In this document: positions 57,701 to 64,000 of the stretch, piece by piece
Position numbering within the stretch: position 1 is the stretch's first letter
Layout of the letters: each line of letters opens with the position of its first letter
Source of the DNA: Psococerastis gibbosa
Lineage: Eukaryota; Arthropoda; Insecta; Psocodea; Psocidae
Assembly: GCA_963971405.1 (NCBI GenBank)
Contig: OZ020491.1
Location: forward strand, 9,666,855 to 9,730,854
Reading direction: 5' to 3'
Length of the DNA: 64,000 nucleotides
Made by a program: the position numbers and the translations under genes
The notes under the pieces: generated by a model
Told to the model about the DNA's origin: nothing
The model's input: the letters and a program-made list of their open reading frames with translations, nothing else
The model's database searches: none

Positions 57701-58763
57701 CTACGTAGAAAATGAGCACCCCAAAATTTGTTGTTTTTAGGGATTTTTTAATTTTTATTTAATTAACAAAGCAAGTCATTAATGATTTGGCTCATGGAAG
57801 TTTTAGAAGACTACTTCGTGCATCATATAATTGGATATTTTTACTTTTCGGCTTGTAGTTCTTCCAAAAATCCCAGAATACGCATAATTTTAGTCCGTTC
57901 TGGTATTTACCATGAAAGAACTAAGGTACCAAAAATTTAATATTTCCTATTACATGATGCATGAAACAGTCTTCTACAACTTCCATGAGCCAAATTTTTA
58001 ATGACTTGCTTTGTTAATTAAATAACAAATAAAAAGTTAATAAAAACAACAAATTTTGGGGTGCTCATTTTCTACGTAGCATGTCCTCTTAAAACAAAAA
58101 AAAAAAAAAATAATAATAATAATAATAATAATGGAAGATTCATTGATCGAGACGGGGGATCTTTTCCGTTATCATCTCACACGGCTGAAATGGTACTAGA
58201 GGCAACCGCTGCACATAATCTATTCAAACTTTATAATAAATAAATATATACGGTATTTTTATTTAAAATAAGGAAAAGAAAAAATTCTGCTTTGTATTGA
58301 GGCGAGTAGGAGGTTTCCAGTTTAGTGGAAGTCTGAAGTCTGGGGAACATAGTAAAGTCACACGATTAATTTTGAGGTGACCAGGACTCGGCACACACTT
58401 AGACTGACTAAGGTAGTATACTCTCAGCACGTTATACTGAAAATTCTAGATACTGTATCAGTCTCAATTATTTACTCACAGTTGTCTGAAAGTTTTAATA
58501 TTTCAGGAAATAAATGCGACTGCTCGAGCGAAAGGGTTGTCCGTAAGGAAGATGGGGAACGTCTAGCGCGGGAGTATAACGTGGCCTTTATGGAAACCTC
58601 TGCCAAAACGGGGCTCAACGTGGAACTAGCATTCTTAGCCATTGCCAGGGACTTGAAGTGCAAAAAGACGGCGGCGGATGGAACTGATACAAATAAATTT
58701 AGTGTTCAGGATTACATAAGAGAACAAAGTCAAAAGTCCACATGCCCCCCATGTAACACTTGA
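36613..58763 (+). CDS. Rab26: Rab26/Rab37-type small GTPase with two alternative 5' cassettes
   Basis: Six exons assemble into two proteins. Form A: 36613-36792, 37541-37651, 55355-55574, 58507-58763 (255 aa). Form B: 51299-51463, 53309-53419, then the same last two exons (250 aa). All five junctions around the cassettes are phase 0. Both have G1 GDSGVGKT, switch I Thr, G3 WDTAGQE with [17 protein letters not shown]4 NKCD and G5 ETSAK. The [10 protein letters not shown] and [14 protein letters not shown] blocks match Rab26/Rab37, GTPases of secretory-granule and synaptic-vesicle traffic. The C-terminus is CPPCNT. A tandem duplication of the 5' half, used as alternative first parts, is inferred from structure; no transcript was seen. 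Rab37 is the alternative name. Confidence 0.92.
36966..37335. repeat. Tandem repeat of a ~135-bp unit, ~2.7 copies
   Basis: The block GTGGGGTTTTAC..ATTTT..AGTAAAGTATAG..TTTCCAAAGCTTACAAAGGA..GCTTAT..GGAAACAGGGGGG recurs three times at about 135-bp spacing, in the intron between Rab exons A1 and A2. The unit resembles the interior of the hAT-like MITE at 55584-55871. Confidence 0.65.
37541..37651 (+). CDS. Rab26: Rab26 exon A2: P-loop and switch I, form A
   Basis: 111 nt between TTTCAG and GTAAGT, phase 0 at both ends. Encodes [18 protein letters not shown] and on to AATVGIGFT. The P-loop and switch I Thr are intact, but the usual Rab motif (IGIDF) reads VGIGF. Paralogous to exon B2, equal length, about 23 of 37 residues identical. 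Confidence 0.9.
38101..38283. mobile_element. hAT-like MITE, 183 bp
   Basis: Ends CAAGGGCGGATTTTGCC and AAAATCCACCCTTG, with the exact 8-bp duplication GATATATC at 38093-38100 and 38284-38291. Holds G tracts of about 10 and 18. Confidence 0.78.
38700..40740. other. Rab26 intron, no feature recognised apart from a small repeat
   Basis: AT-rich intron. 40165-40245 is a minus-strand scrap of the 29480-29720 repeat (AAATCTCGGAATCG). No further exon cassette with a GXXXXGKT motif was found. Confidence 0.4.
40749..40888. mobile_element. PIF/Harbinger-like palindromic MITE, 140 bp
   Basis: GGCGGGGATTCCACCAAGG and CGTTGTTGGAAACCCCGCC ends, with long arms (GTAAATGTAGTTTTGACGTG) that nearly meet in the middle. 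TAA/TTA triplets flank it. Confidence 0.72.
41420..41477. repeat. GA-rich microsatellite
   Basis: AGAGAGAGAGAGAGAGGG then GAGAAGAGAGAG and a G run. Purine tract in a Rab intron. Confidence 0.7.
41976..42130 (+). mobile_element. SINE-A, partial
   Basis: Starts at the B box (GTCGAGTCCCACACTTGCTG), retains TTCTGGCCATGCTTCGGAGG and the CTAGTTGAGTGTAA tail. Confidence 0.65.
42478..42548 (+). mobile_element. RTE-like 3' scrap
   Basis: AAAATTGCCATAATGATCGCC AAT then AAGAAGAAG; the very end of the family represented at 46865-47095. Confidence 0.4.
42620..42742 (-). mobile_element. Non-LTR 3' UTR scrap (family of 1-551)
   Basis: Reverse complement shows GGGGCCCAACACGGGAC, CCTTTGGGCCCTCCTCC and AATATTGTAAATGTTG followed by a TTTGATTTAAT tail, matching 440-545. 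Confidence 0.65.
42842..42988 (+). mobile_element. SINE-like repeat, family B
   Basis: TGGCATGGTGGTAGCGTGCT (A-box-like), TTGTACTTGTGGGAGTCTC and ATTCATTGAATTGTTTTG. Other copies: 45007-45178, 46768-46815, 47155-47330 and 50228-50368 (-). No clear B box. Confidence 0.55.
42992..43463. mobile_element. TIR element with GGGTATTCA ends, 472 bp
   Basis: ~75-bp terminal inverted repeats: GGGTATTCATTGCGTTTCGA / TCGAAATGCAGTGAATACCC, sharing CCCTAAGGGAAAGTAGGAAT and CTCCAGTTTTTCTACG. Termini like those of 11656-11786. Inserted just after a family B SINE. Confidence 0.7.
43640..43818. mobile_element. hAT-like MITE with long poly-C tracts
   Basis: GGCCGTCGCCAAGCG at the left and AGCTACGGCCTTA at the right; CTGCAG lies at both flanks. 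Two C tracts (about 19 and 12). Confidence 0.5.
44390..44605 (+). mobile_element. SINE-A, full-length copy
   Basis: AAGGACATGTAGAGTAGTGG head, GGTTTGAGTCCC B box, complete tail GCCCTAACTCCGCTAGG and TTTATTTATTTATT. One of the two most complete copies. Confidence 0.75.
45007..45178 (+). mobile_element. SINE-like repeat, family B
   Basis: GATGGCAAGGTGGTAGCGTG ... GAGACATGTCGTAACTCAAC ... CATTGAATTGTTTGTATGCA then an A run. Abuts an inverted SINE-A. Confidence 0.6.
45179..45315 (-). mobile_element. SINE-A, 5' part, reversed
   Basis: Reverse complement gives CAGGACATGTATAGTAGTGG, GGTTCGAGTTCC and TTCTGGCCATGCTTCGG; the 3' tail is missing where it meets the family B SINE. Confidence 0.65.
45490..45800 (+). 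mobile_element. RTE-like non-LTR fragment
   Basis: Broken frame [13 protein letters not shown] and [13 protein letters not shown]-like segments, ending GTTGCAGAAGAAGAAGG. A diverged relative of 22895-23394. Confidence 0.5.
46270..46615 (+). mobile_element. SINE-like repeat, family D
   Basis: AACTTGGTAGTGTGCACAGT, CCAAGTGGTTCGGTATCCAC, GCAGAAATGCTGAA and an AACAACAACA tail. Closely matches 12197-12560. Confidence 0.65.
46768..46815 (+). mobile_element. SINE family B, 5' scrap
   Basis: GGTGGCAAGGTGGTAGCGTG CTTGTACTTGTG only. Confidence 0.4.
46865..47095 (-). mobile_element. RTE-like non-LTR C-terminal fragment
   Basis: Minus frame [20 protein letters not shown] then LHAIIGG and HDDRQS-like ending before AAAGAAGAAG, the classic (R)KLxYFGHVxR...KY..L..II domain of RTE/CR1-type elements. 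Confidence 0.65.
47155..47330 (+). mobile_element. SINE-like repeat, family B
   Basis: GATGGCATAGTGGTAGCTTG is a near-perfect A box; body and ATTCATTGAATTGTTTGTAA end as elsewhere, then A(18). Confidence 0.65.
47951..48352. mobile_element. hAT-like MITE with poly-G tracts, ~400 bp
   Basis: Left CAGTGGCGTAAAATAAC, right GTTATTTACGCCAC; flanks TGTAGGTA and TGTAGGGTA are a nearly exact duplication. Contains G tracts of about 18 and 11. Confidence 0.65.
48690..48830 (-). mobile_element. RTE-like 3' scrap
   Basis: Reverse complement shows GGAGTGGAGAAGAAGATGG and GCTGCAAACCAATCATTAGA, parallel to 23330-23370. Confidence 0.5.
48905..49065 (-). mobile_element. tRNA-like SINE, family C, head and tail
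   Basis: Minus strand: ATCGTGGGTTCGAATCCCGC (perfect B box), CAAGTCCAGTTTTTTCC, then GGGTTAATTGTAAG...AATTCGCCTATATG...AATAAAGACAAT and a TTTCTTTCTTTCTT end. Confidence 0.65.
49788..50098. mobile_element. hAT-like MITE, 311 bp, exact 8-bp duplication
   Basis: CAGTGGCGGACACAAC and TGTCCGCCACTG ends; CTATCTGT at 49780-49787 and 50099-50106. A G(12) tract near the right end. In the Rab26 intron between A2 and B1. Confidence 0.82.
50228..50368 (-). mobile_element. SINE-like repeat, family B
   Basis: Reverse complement: CGATGGCCAGGTGGTAACGT, GAGTCTTTACATGCC, GAGACGTGTCGCAGCTCAAC. Confidence 0.55.
50872..51135 (+). mobile_element. tRNA-like SINE, family C, near full length
   Basis: A box GTGGTCCAGCGGTTAAGACG, B box GTGGGATCGAATCCCGCAAA at tRNA spacing, then an unrelated body and an AATCAATCAATC tail (51108-51134). 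Ends ~160 bp before Rab26 exon B1. Confidence 0.65.
51299..51463 (+). CDS. Rab26: Rab26 exon B1: N-terminal exon of form B
   Basis: ATG at 51299, six bases after an acceptor-like TTTCCCAG, so a spliced 5' UTR is likely. Encodes 55 residues ([20 protein letters not shown] ... NLVIAK), donor GTACAG, phase 0. Unlike A1 beyond an acidic Ser/Asp start. Lies 160 bp downstream of a family C SINE. Confidence 0.82.
51816..52294. mobile_element. PIF/Harbinger-like MITE M1, complete
   Basis: Inverted ends GGCGCTTATTCCGCATACGT / ACGTATGTGGAATATGCGGC, with arms GTCAATAGTCAATAGTAAAT; TAA on both sides (51813-51815, 52295-52297). 479 bp. The reference copy for 552-1001. Lies between Rab26 exons B1 and B2. 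Confidence 0.8.
52403..52760 (+). mobile_element. SINE-like repeat, family D
   Basis: GGCCATACCAAGTTGAATCC, AACTTGGTAGTGTGCACAGG, CCAAGTGGTTCCGAAGCCAC, C(14) run near 52686, end GTTGGAAAACAAAACAACG. Upstream of exon B2. Confidence 0.6.
52785..53066. repeat. Hairpin with a partial direct duplication
   Basis: TGGACATGGAATGTTTTGAT...CACTGTAAAAATATTTCTTG is followed by its inverted copy, then the right half (TTGCATTGGATGGAAGGCAT to ACATTCCATGTCCA) is repeated in direct orientation. About 240 bp upstream of Rab26 exon B2. Confidence 0.65.
53309..53419 (+). CDS. Rab26: Rab26 exon B2: P-loop and switch I, form B
   Basis: 111 nt between TGTTTTAG and GTAAGA, phase 0 at both ends. Encodes [18 protein letters not shown] and on to ISTVGIDFR, the canonical Rab26 sequence with an intact IGIDF-type motif. 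Confidence 0.92.
53925..54020 (-). mobile_element. SINE-A 3' tail
   Basis: AATAAATAAATATTGACTT, GCGGAGTTAGGGCTATGAAG and CCTCTCTTATACTCAATTAG; the reverse of the tail at 44510-44600. Confidence 0.6.
54658..54960. mobile_element. pogo/Tigger-like MITE, TA flanks
   Basis: CAGTTGTCTCTCGATAATCC at the left and GGATTATCGGGGGACAACTG at the right, flanked by TA (54656-54657, 54961-54962). The CAGTTG...TAATCCG terminus is typical of pogo/Tigger elements. In the Rab26 intron before common exon 3. Confidence 0.7.
55019..55100 (-). mobile_element. Non-LTR 3' tail scrap
   Basis: Reverse complement GGTAGAGTAACCCTTCGAGG and GCTCGC..TATAAA..CCTTCATTCATTCA matches 20100-20165. Confidence 0.55.
55355..55574 (+). 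CDS. Rab26: Rab26 common exon 3: switch II and central fold
   Basis: Acceptor GTTTCAG; donor G|GTAAAG at 55575. Encodes [40 protein letters not shown] and [12 protein letters not shown], ending one base into the Gly codon of GNKCD. A hAT-like MITE starts nine bases after the exon. Confidence 0.93.
55584..55871. mobile_element. hAT-like MITE at the Rab26 exon 3 splice donor
   Basis: Ends CAGAGGCGTAAAGTTTT / AACTTTACGCCCCTG, exact duplication TAAAGTAT at 55576-55583 and 55872-55879. The left copy is intron bases +2 to +9 of the donor GTAAAGTAT. Because the element ends in G, the right junction re-creates GTAAAGTAT at 55871. Poly-G and poly-C tracts lie inside. Confidence 0.85.
55880..56464. 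other. Rab26 intron, no feature recognised
   Basis: Contains CCGGGACAG-type scraps (56300-56345) but no boundary or exon that I can support. Confidence 0.35.
56465..56570 (-). mobile_element. SINE family C 3' tail
   Basis: AAGAAAGAAAGAAAATAGTC TTTATTTTCCATATGGGTGAATTA parallels 48925-48975; head missing. Confidence 0.5.
56605..56996. mobile_element. TIR MITE, 392 bp
   Basis: Arms of about 115 bp: TTAAGGGCCAACCGGAGTCG / CGACTCTGGTTTGCCCTTAA, sharing CAATTTCTCATGAAATAT and AAGAAGAATTTTTTCT. Non-coding. Confidence 0.7.
57689..58091. mobile_element. TIR MITE, ~403 bp
   Basis: TAAGAGGATATGCTACGTAG / CTACGTAGCATGTCCTCTTA ends with AAATGAGCACCCCAAAATTT arms. Inner arms carry the GATGCATGAA..GTCTTCTACAACTT block also present in the 3267-4122 element. 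Confidence 0.72.
58098..58131. repeat. A-run and TAA microsatellite
   Basis: AAAAAAAAAAAA then (TAA)n. Confidence 0.7.
58338..58412 (-). mobile_element. SINE family D scrap
   Basis: Reverse complement CGAGTCCTGGTCACCTCAAA ATTAATCGTGTGACTTTACT; about 95 bp upstream of Rab26 exon 4. Confidence 0.5.
58507..58763 (+). CDS. Rab26: Rab26 common exon 4: G4, G5 and C-terminus
   Basis: Acceptor ATTTCAG. Encodes [38 protein letters not shown] and the tail [12 protein letters not shown] at 58761-58763. C-terminal cysteines are at -6 and -3, not a CC, CXC or CaaX end. Confidence 0.93.
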
Positions 58764-58832
58764 AGATTATTATTCAGGTCTTTTCAAGCCGCAGACCTAG
58801 CAACAACGGAAAAAATATCATACCAGGGAATA

Positions 58833-58930
58833 AGTGTAAATTTTTCTTCTTCTTTAAACGCCTCTTTTATATAAGAATGGTCATCATCACGGCTATATTT
58901 TTGGACTTTGGAGACTGCTACTGTGAAAAG
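58833..58930 (-). mobile_element. RTE-like 3' scrap near the Rab26 3' end
   Basis: TTTTTCTTCTTCTTTAAACG, GGTCATCATCACGGC and GGACTTTGGAGACTGCTACT parallel 46865-46940. It may form part of the Rab26 3' UTR. Confidence 0.5.
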
Positions 58931-58951
58931 GGAAGTCATGTGTCAAATGTA

Positions 58952-58957
58952 AATAAA
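58952..58957 (+). terminator. Candidate poly(A) signal for Rab26
   Basis: AATAAA about 190 bp after the Rab26 stop, in sense. Only position supports it. Confidence 0.3.
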
Positions 58958-59014
58958 CCCCCGCAATGAATGGAGAATATTGACCTACGGGCATTATAAC
59001 GGCTTAAGAATTGG

Positions 59015-59075
59015 CGAATCAAAGAAAATCTTGGTGGGATTTGAACCCACGATCTATGCCTTGCCGGGGCTGCGA
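59015..59075 (-). mobile_element. tRNA-like SINE head, family C
   Basis: Minus strand GATCGTGGGTTCAAATCCCA then CCAAGATTTTC. Confidence 0.45.
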
Positions 59076-59708
59076 CCTCCCACCACAGCACAATCCCGGC
59101 GCAGTGCGGACTTGACTCGATCCTCTATTTCATGCTCTTCGGCATGATGACGAGAAGGTTGCCTCTTCAACCTAAGTCAATTTACTTACTTTACTTGTAC
59201 TTTTACCGCGCCTTATCCTCATGGAGGGCCGGCGACACGACAGCAGCGTTTCCACACAGTCCTGTTGTGTGCGTCCTCGGTTGAGAGCCACGAACTTCTC
59301 ATATCTGCGGCGATCTTTCTTCCCAGTGTAACTTTCGGCCTCCCTTTTAGTCTTCTTCTTTGTATCTCCCGGTTCACTACTCTTTTAACTAGGTGATTTT
59401 TGTCTCAACGTAGTACGGGTCCCCACCAGTTAAGCCTCTTTTCTCTCAGTTTCTCCTGTACGTCACGGGTTTTCATCTCATGCCTTACATCTGGGTTGGT
59501 TGTCAATTTAATGACCATGTACTACAATTAAAAAAAATTGATAATTGTTCATTTGCTAGAAGTAGGCGGAACGTTTTTTGGCCCGACATCATAAAACAGT
59601 TGAATGTCGTCGGTTTCGTTTAAAATGAGTGAGTTAGTTTCAATACCGTATTAACGGGTTTCAATAATTCCCTAGCGGGCCTACAATGGCAATCACTTTC
59701 TATCTTAA

Positions 59709-59896
59709 CCTGCAGTCTGATCATGGTGATTATAATACCGGTATTTATTTAAGATTTATTTAATCCCCTGGTATTAAAAATGTACACAAGATAATTTTAT
59801 AATGGAAAGTGCTATTCAAAATTTGTTTGTTTACATTTTTAATACCAGGGCATTAAATAAATACCGGTGTTATAATCGCCATGATCAGGCTGCAGG
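59709..59896. mobile_element. Palindromic MITE, CAGCCTGATC family
   Basis: CCTGCAGTCTGATCATGGTG / CGCCATGATCAGGCTGCAGG with the standard core. The left arm carries a small duplication (TATTTAAGATTTATTTAATC). Confidence 0.72.
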
Positions 59897-59974
59897 GATT
59901 CAAAATGTAAACAAGATAATTTTAAAATGGAAAGTGCTATTCGCAATTGTTTTGTTTACATTTTTAACGCCAGG
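59897..59974. mobile_element. Palindromic MITE core, directly adjacent copy
   Basis: GATTCAAAATGTAAACAAGA ... GTTTTGTTTACATTTTTAAC, the ~80-bp inner unit, immediately after the full element. Confidence 0.6.
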
Positions 59975-60227
59975 AATAAGCAAATACTAAACGGCATAGT
60001 AGGCTCATCAGTAACTTATTCTTTTCTGTTGGTGCTAGGTCTGCTGAAGAGTCAGGGAATATGACAAGAATTTTTGAATTTGTAGAGCTCCTATAATAAC
60101 GTTACGTTACGTTAGCGGGGAAATATTTTAATCAAAGTTTAATACAGGTACTATTGTAATTGTTACTTTACTTAAGCCCACAAACTTTAATGAGCTAAAG
60201 TTAAGTCAGAGATATCAAAATGTTAAT

Positions 60228-60466
60228 GAGTGGTATAGAAGTAAAACGGGCAAAGTCCGTTTAAGTTAAAATTTCAAGAGAGCCAAAAAAAAAACTATAG
60301 CTAAATGCCCTGTGATAGCATCTAAACCCAATATTTGAACTAGTTTTACGATGAGCCATGCCAGAATTAGCTTCTGATAATTAATAAATTCAATCTTCAA
60401 TTAAACGAATCAAAAACCCAATTTCTGATATTAGTGGACTTTGTCCGTTTTGCTTCTATGCTACTC
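60228..60466. mobile_element. TIR MITE, 239 bp
   Basis: GAGTGGTATAGAAGTAAAAC / GTTTTGCTTCTATGCTACTC, continuing as GGGCAAAGTCC / GGACTTTGTCC. Confidence 0.65.
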
Positions 60467-61316
60467 AAATAACGAATGACCGGGTCAATTTGGCGAATTA
60501 AATTAAATAATTTCTCCTTCCGGCTTCCATGGTTACAAAGATATGCTAATGGGAAGAGGAAAAATGTAAAAAAAAATCAGCTTTAAATAAAAGAAAACCA
60601 TTTGTAACCCGACTGATTTACTACTATTCTATAAGGTATAAAATCTGAAGCTACTATGTACGTGGTACTGTATTTACTGATTACAACAGCAGTCATGCTA
60701 TTTTAGTAGCCTACTATGCATCTGGTATAGAAGTAGATAAACCTGAATTTATAAATTTTTTGACGCTCTTGAGGGTACCATCACCGATTGTAAAGTGCCC
60801 ACTAAGCTATAAAGGGATCTTGAATAATATGAGTTTAAGTTCTTCCATAGGATGTGTTATAATTTAAAAACGACTACAACACAAAAATACTGAACACCAG
60901 ACAAAAACGTTCCTCCCAAAGATGTTCCCAGTTAGTACTATGCATGCGCCCCAAGCCTAACTAAACTGTCCATATGACTAAAACTTAGGGTTTTAATTTC
61001 ACACTGAATAAAATCATACTTTTATTAGCTTGTTATAGGCAAAAAAAAAAATTCCAGCGTGTTCCAATTTATAGTTGGTTATGGTAGATGTCCTCAAGAA
61101 CGCTGAAATTTCATTCCTTTCAAGTTTTTTAGATCATGCCCTGCATACTTGTATGTCCCTATAAGAAGGTAAACCATTTCTGCTTTGCCTAGCATTCGAG
61201 TGGATGCCCTATCATAAAAGTGATATCTGTATTGCACTGGTGACATAATGTAATATGATATTTTAGTAGCTAAGAAATACTGACTGCCCCCTTAAGAGGA
61301 ATTATTAACCCTTAAG

Positions 61317-61628
61317 GCATAGATTTCCATGTATTTTGGAATAAATTAATTAATTCCTCGATTTACAGCCGCAAAGGTATGAAAATGGTCCTATGACAAA
61401 TGTCTAATAAATACAAGCTATCTTAAAAAGCCTATTTACACTATTATAAATAGTATATTATAACAATTACAAAAGACTATTTACGACTATGTTCCATAAA
61501 ATCAGTTTTTCGTACTTCTAGTGCAATAATATTTTAGGTGTAAAAAATTTAGCGACTATGATATGAAGAATTAATTAATCAAAAATACACAGGTCTGTTT
61601 TGTTTACCATATATTTGGAAATCTATGC
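61317..61628. mobile_element. TIR MITE, ~312 bp, diverged
   Basis: GGCATAGATTTCCATGTATT at the left and AATATATGG..GGAAATCTATGC-type sequence at the right, with AATTAATTAAT in both arms. Confidence 0.5.
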
Positions 61629-62190
61629 TATAGCTACGTACTTTCATTGTATAGATCTATTTGGGTCACAGAGTACTTAAAAAATTACTTAATTCAATAG
61701 AATTTAATCCATACGACTTCCGTGCATGGGTATATTTTATAAGCTTCTGCGTTAATGTATAAAAACGTACTTGCATCATCCAAAAAATCTGAATGTAAAT
61801 TTTATGTATAATATATCTGCTGTTATTGTACCGTATGTAAAGTTAAAAAATAGACATAAAGTTACCAATAGGTACTTATATTTTGAGAAAAGCTTACCAA
61901 TGTATCAATGCAATATCAACTAGTGTTATATGTTATAATTATAAATAGGTTTTTAGATTGGGACGTAAATTGCAGTAAGTACCTGTATCCTGATAATTAC
62001 TTTATAGGGTCGTACTGTATTCGCCCCTTACATATTGGGCGTTCGTACCTTAATGATAACTGCTGCTACAGATGTAAAATGAAGGGGGTAGGTCCTACTT
62101 CATCGGCAATTTGACATATCTAGGAGAAACAATTCCGATTATTTAAACGATACTACCTACTAGAATTGAATTAGGTACATTTTCAGAACC

Positions 62191-62530
62191 GTTAAGAGGA
62201 TGTAGAAGGTAAGAAATAGGCACCCCAAAATCTGATGGTTTTATTGAATTTTTATTTGGTACTAAATTTACAAAGCAAATTATTACAGATTTCATCTATT
62301 CAAGTTCTACAAAATTATTTCGTATGTCATATTTTAGGGTATTTTTAATTTTAAGTACAGCAGTTCTTCTATGGCACATACTGTGGACTAAATATTCCCA
62401 TAGCAAAGTTCACGGAAAAACTATAACATAAACAATTAAAAATGGTACCCCATAATATGATGTATGGAGTCGGTTTCTAAAGCAAAAATAGACCGACTTT
62501 TTGATAACTTTCTTAGTAAATTAAATTTAA
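62191..62530. mobile_element. Diverged relative of the 57689-58091 MITE
   Basis: GTTAAGAGGATGTAGAAGG..AGGCACCCCAAAATCTG and GTTCTACAAAATTATTTCGT parallel one arm of 57689-58091; the right end is less clear. Confidence 0.4.
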
Positions 62531-62551
62531 AATATTAAGTGTCCGATTTCA

Positions 62552-62810
62552 GCATGCAGTGGCAATTGTTTTCTTTGGGGGGGGGGGGGGGTCCAGTTTT
62601 CAAAAAGTTTGCCCGTTTACGATAGGTTTTCGAATGGGGTGGTGTTTCATTTGGCGCTCCCCCCCCCCGTATTTTTGTAAAATAGTGGAAAAGAGGAAAG
62701 CCGTTCTCATGGACGTATGCATCTTTTAATTGGAGGCATGATCTGAAATACCCCACCCACCGGGCTGGGAGGCCAAAGGGGGGCTCGGGGGTCTCCCCCG
62801 AGAAGAATTG
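62552..62810 (+). mobile_element. hAT-like repeat with poly-G/C tracts
   Basis: CAGTGGCAATTG at the left, G(14) and C(9) tracts, GTTTGCCCGTTTACGATAGG and TGGGGTGGTGTTTCATTTGG. Forward copy of the repeat at 33370-33744; right end not fixed. Confidence 0.45.
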
Positions 62811-64000
62811 TGAAAAAATAGGATAGGATAGTAACAGAAGGAGTTCAAGAACATCTTAGTGATCATATCACATATCCAAATGTAGAGAACCATTTCGGCC
62901 AATGTAATGGATATTTTTGACGGTTCTATAATCAATAGTCTATTTCTTTTGGAAATCGGCTAAATACTTAGAACGCGTGGGGGTACTGCGATTTGCACCT
63001 ATATTCCCACAAAAACAGACAAAAACAAATTTACAGTACTTAACCCCTCCGTTAATTATCTCAAGTTCCATCTGATTAATTTTGAAAAAAGTTTGTCGAT
63101 AGTCTCCATTAATTTTTCTCATCCAATTGAAAAGTTGTTTGCGTAGGTGTTGAGGTATTGTAGTATACGGTAGTATTGCGTCTTTTTTATTGTTATTTTG
63201 GATGTTTTCTAATTGCTGTTCTTATCTTGCCATTCTTTCAAAATATATTTTTGCCATGATCTAAATTGAATTTTCTGTATTACACTTGTGTACCTAGCCA
63301 TCATATGTTACATTTTAAAAAATAGGCTACTTTGAATTTTTAAATGTTGTGTAGACCTTCATCATGTCGTTATTGAAGTAATATCATGGAATTTGAAAAA
63401 AAATCCGCTCGTAACTTACAAAACTAAAAAAAGGCGCCAAACGAAATAAATACCATTAATGTCACTTTTAGATTAAGGCCCCCAAATACATTAGGCTACA
63501 ATTACATTCGATTATGAAGCGAATAAATGCATAATAGTAGTCCTATAGGTTAATTAAACATCTCTTAAAATAACCAACACTAGAACACAGTAAGTTTAGT
63601 CGCTAGAGCTCGATTGCGGTTCGTCATATATTGATATGAATCCCCCCAAAAGTCATAAAGCTATGAAAATTGACAGAAATTTATTTCATTCATATGACTA
63701 CGAAGATTTTTTTAGTTTTGGCGCAGGGGTTTTTCCGTGAAACTGATAGGTTACAGAAATTAACCTAATTATCAAGTTTATGGAATAATTATACAATAAC
63801 AACAGAAATGAAGAACACTTATCGTACATATGAAACAGTCCTCTATATATATTATATTAAATAATATAAACTATAGTATAAACCGACTTATTTTGTGATG
63901 ATCCAAGAGAGGCCAATGTCAACGGTCAGCTTTCTCTTAAAAATCTCAATGAACTTAAAGATAGACACACATGCAAGCACGTAGCCAGGATTTTATTTCG
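62811..64000. other. Intergenic end of window, nothing recognised
   Basis: AT-rich, no exon, RNA gene or terminal-repeat pair that I can support. Confidence 0.4.

Noticed and set aside
1-64000. CRISPR arrays, operons, riboswitches, rRNA
   Set aside because: The window is eukaryotic nuclear DNA; no regularly spaced short repeats or rRNA-like sequence were seen.

Overview
The window is nuclear DNA of an arthropod, most likely an insect. It is AT-rich and dense in repeats, with large introns bounded by GT-AG sites. The taxon is inferred from gene types (a Polycomb with the arthropod layout, a Rab26-type GTPase) and from the repeats; hemimetabolous insects such as hemipterans fit, but I cannot name a species. 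There is no bacterial, plasmid or viral gene context.

Three host genes can be assembled by splicing. (1) 1059-3168 (+): the last three coding exons of a C2H2 zinc-finger protein with three fingers; its 5' part may lie outside the window. (2) 26384-12826 (-): a complete Polycomb (Pc/CBX) gene in six coding exons, 401 aa. It has an N-terminal chromodomain with an intact aromatic cage, a KRGPKPK motif, a low-complexity middle and a C-terminal CBX C-box. (3) 36613-58763 (+): a Rab26/Rab37-type small GTPase. It has two alternative 5' cassettes, each made of an N-terminal exon plus a 111-nt exon encoding the P-loop and switch I. Both cassettes feed the same two downstream exons. All junctions up to the common exon are phase 0, so each cassette gives a full GTPase (255 or 250 aa) with a different effector region.

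The rest is a dense bed of transposable elements. Non-LTR retrotransposons: a decayed endonuclease/RT element (5.5-8.7 kb, -), a 5'-truncated copy with an intact 424-codon RT ORF inside a Pc intron (14.2-15.8 kb, +), and many 3' scraps of an RTE-like family. tRNA-like SINE families: A, B, C and D. SINE-A shares its 3' tail with the 5.5-8.7 kb LINE. DNA-transposon MITEs include PIF/Harbinger-like elements with 3-bp target duplications (one nested in another), hAT-like elements with 8-bp duplications and internal poly-G/C tracts, TA-flanked mariner- and pogo-like elements, and a family of near-perfect palindromes ending CAGCCTGATC. A 2-kb element with ~0.62-kb inverted repeats at 23.9-25.9 kb carries a decayed ORF with a GCDTTSA motif.

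Layout: 0-4 kb zinc-finger gene with MITEs; 4-12 kb intergenic with a LINE; 12.8-26.4 kb Pc with repeat-filled introns; 26.4-36.6 kb intergenic repeats; 36.6-58.8 kb the Rab gene with many SINEs and MITEs in its introns; 58.8-64 kb intergenic repeats. One hAT-like MITE begins 9 nt inside the intron after the first common Rab exon, and its target duplication copies most of that splice donor.
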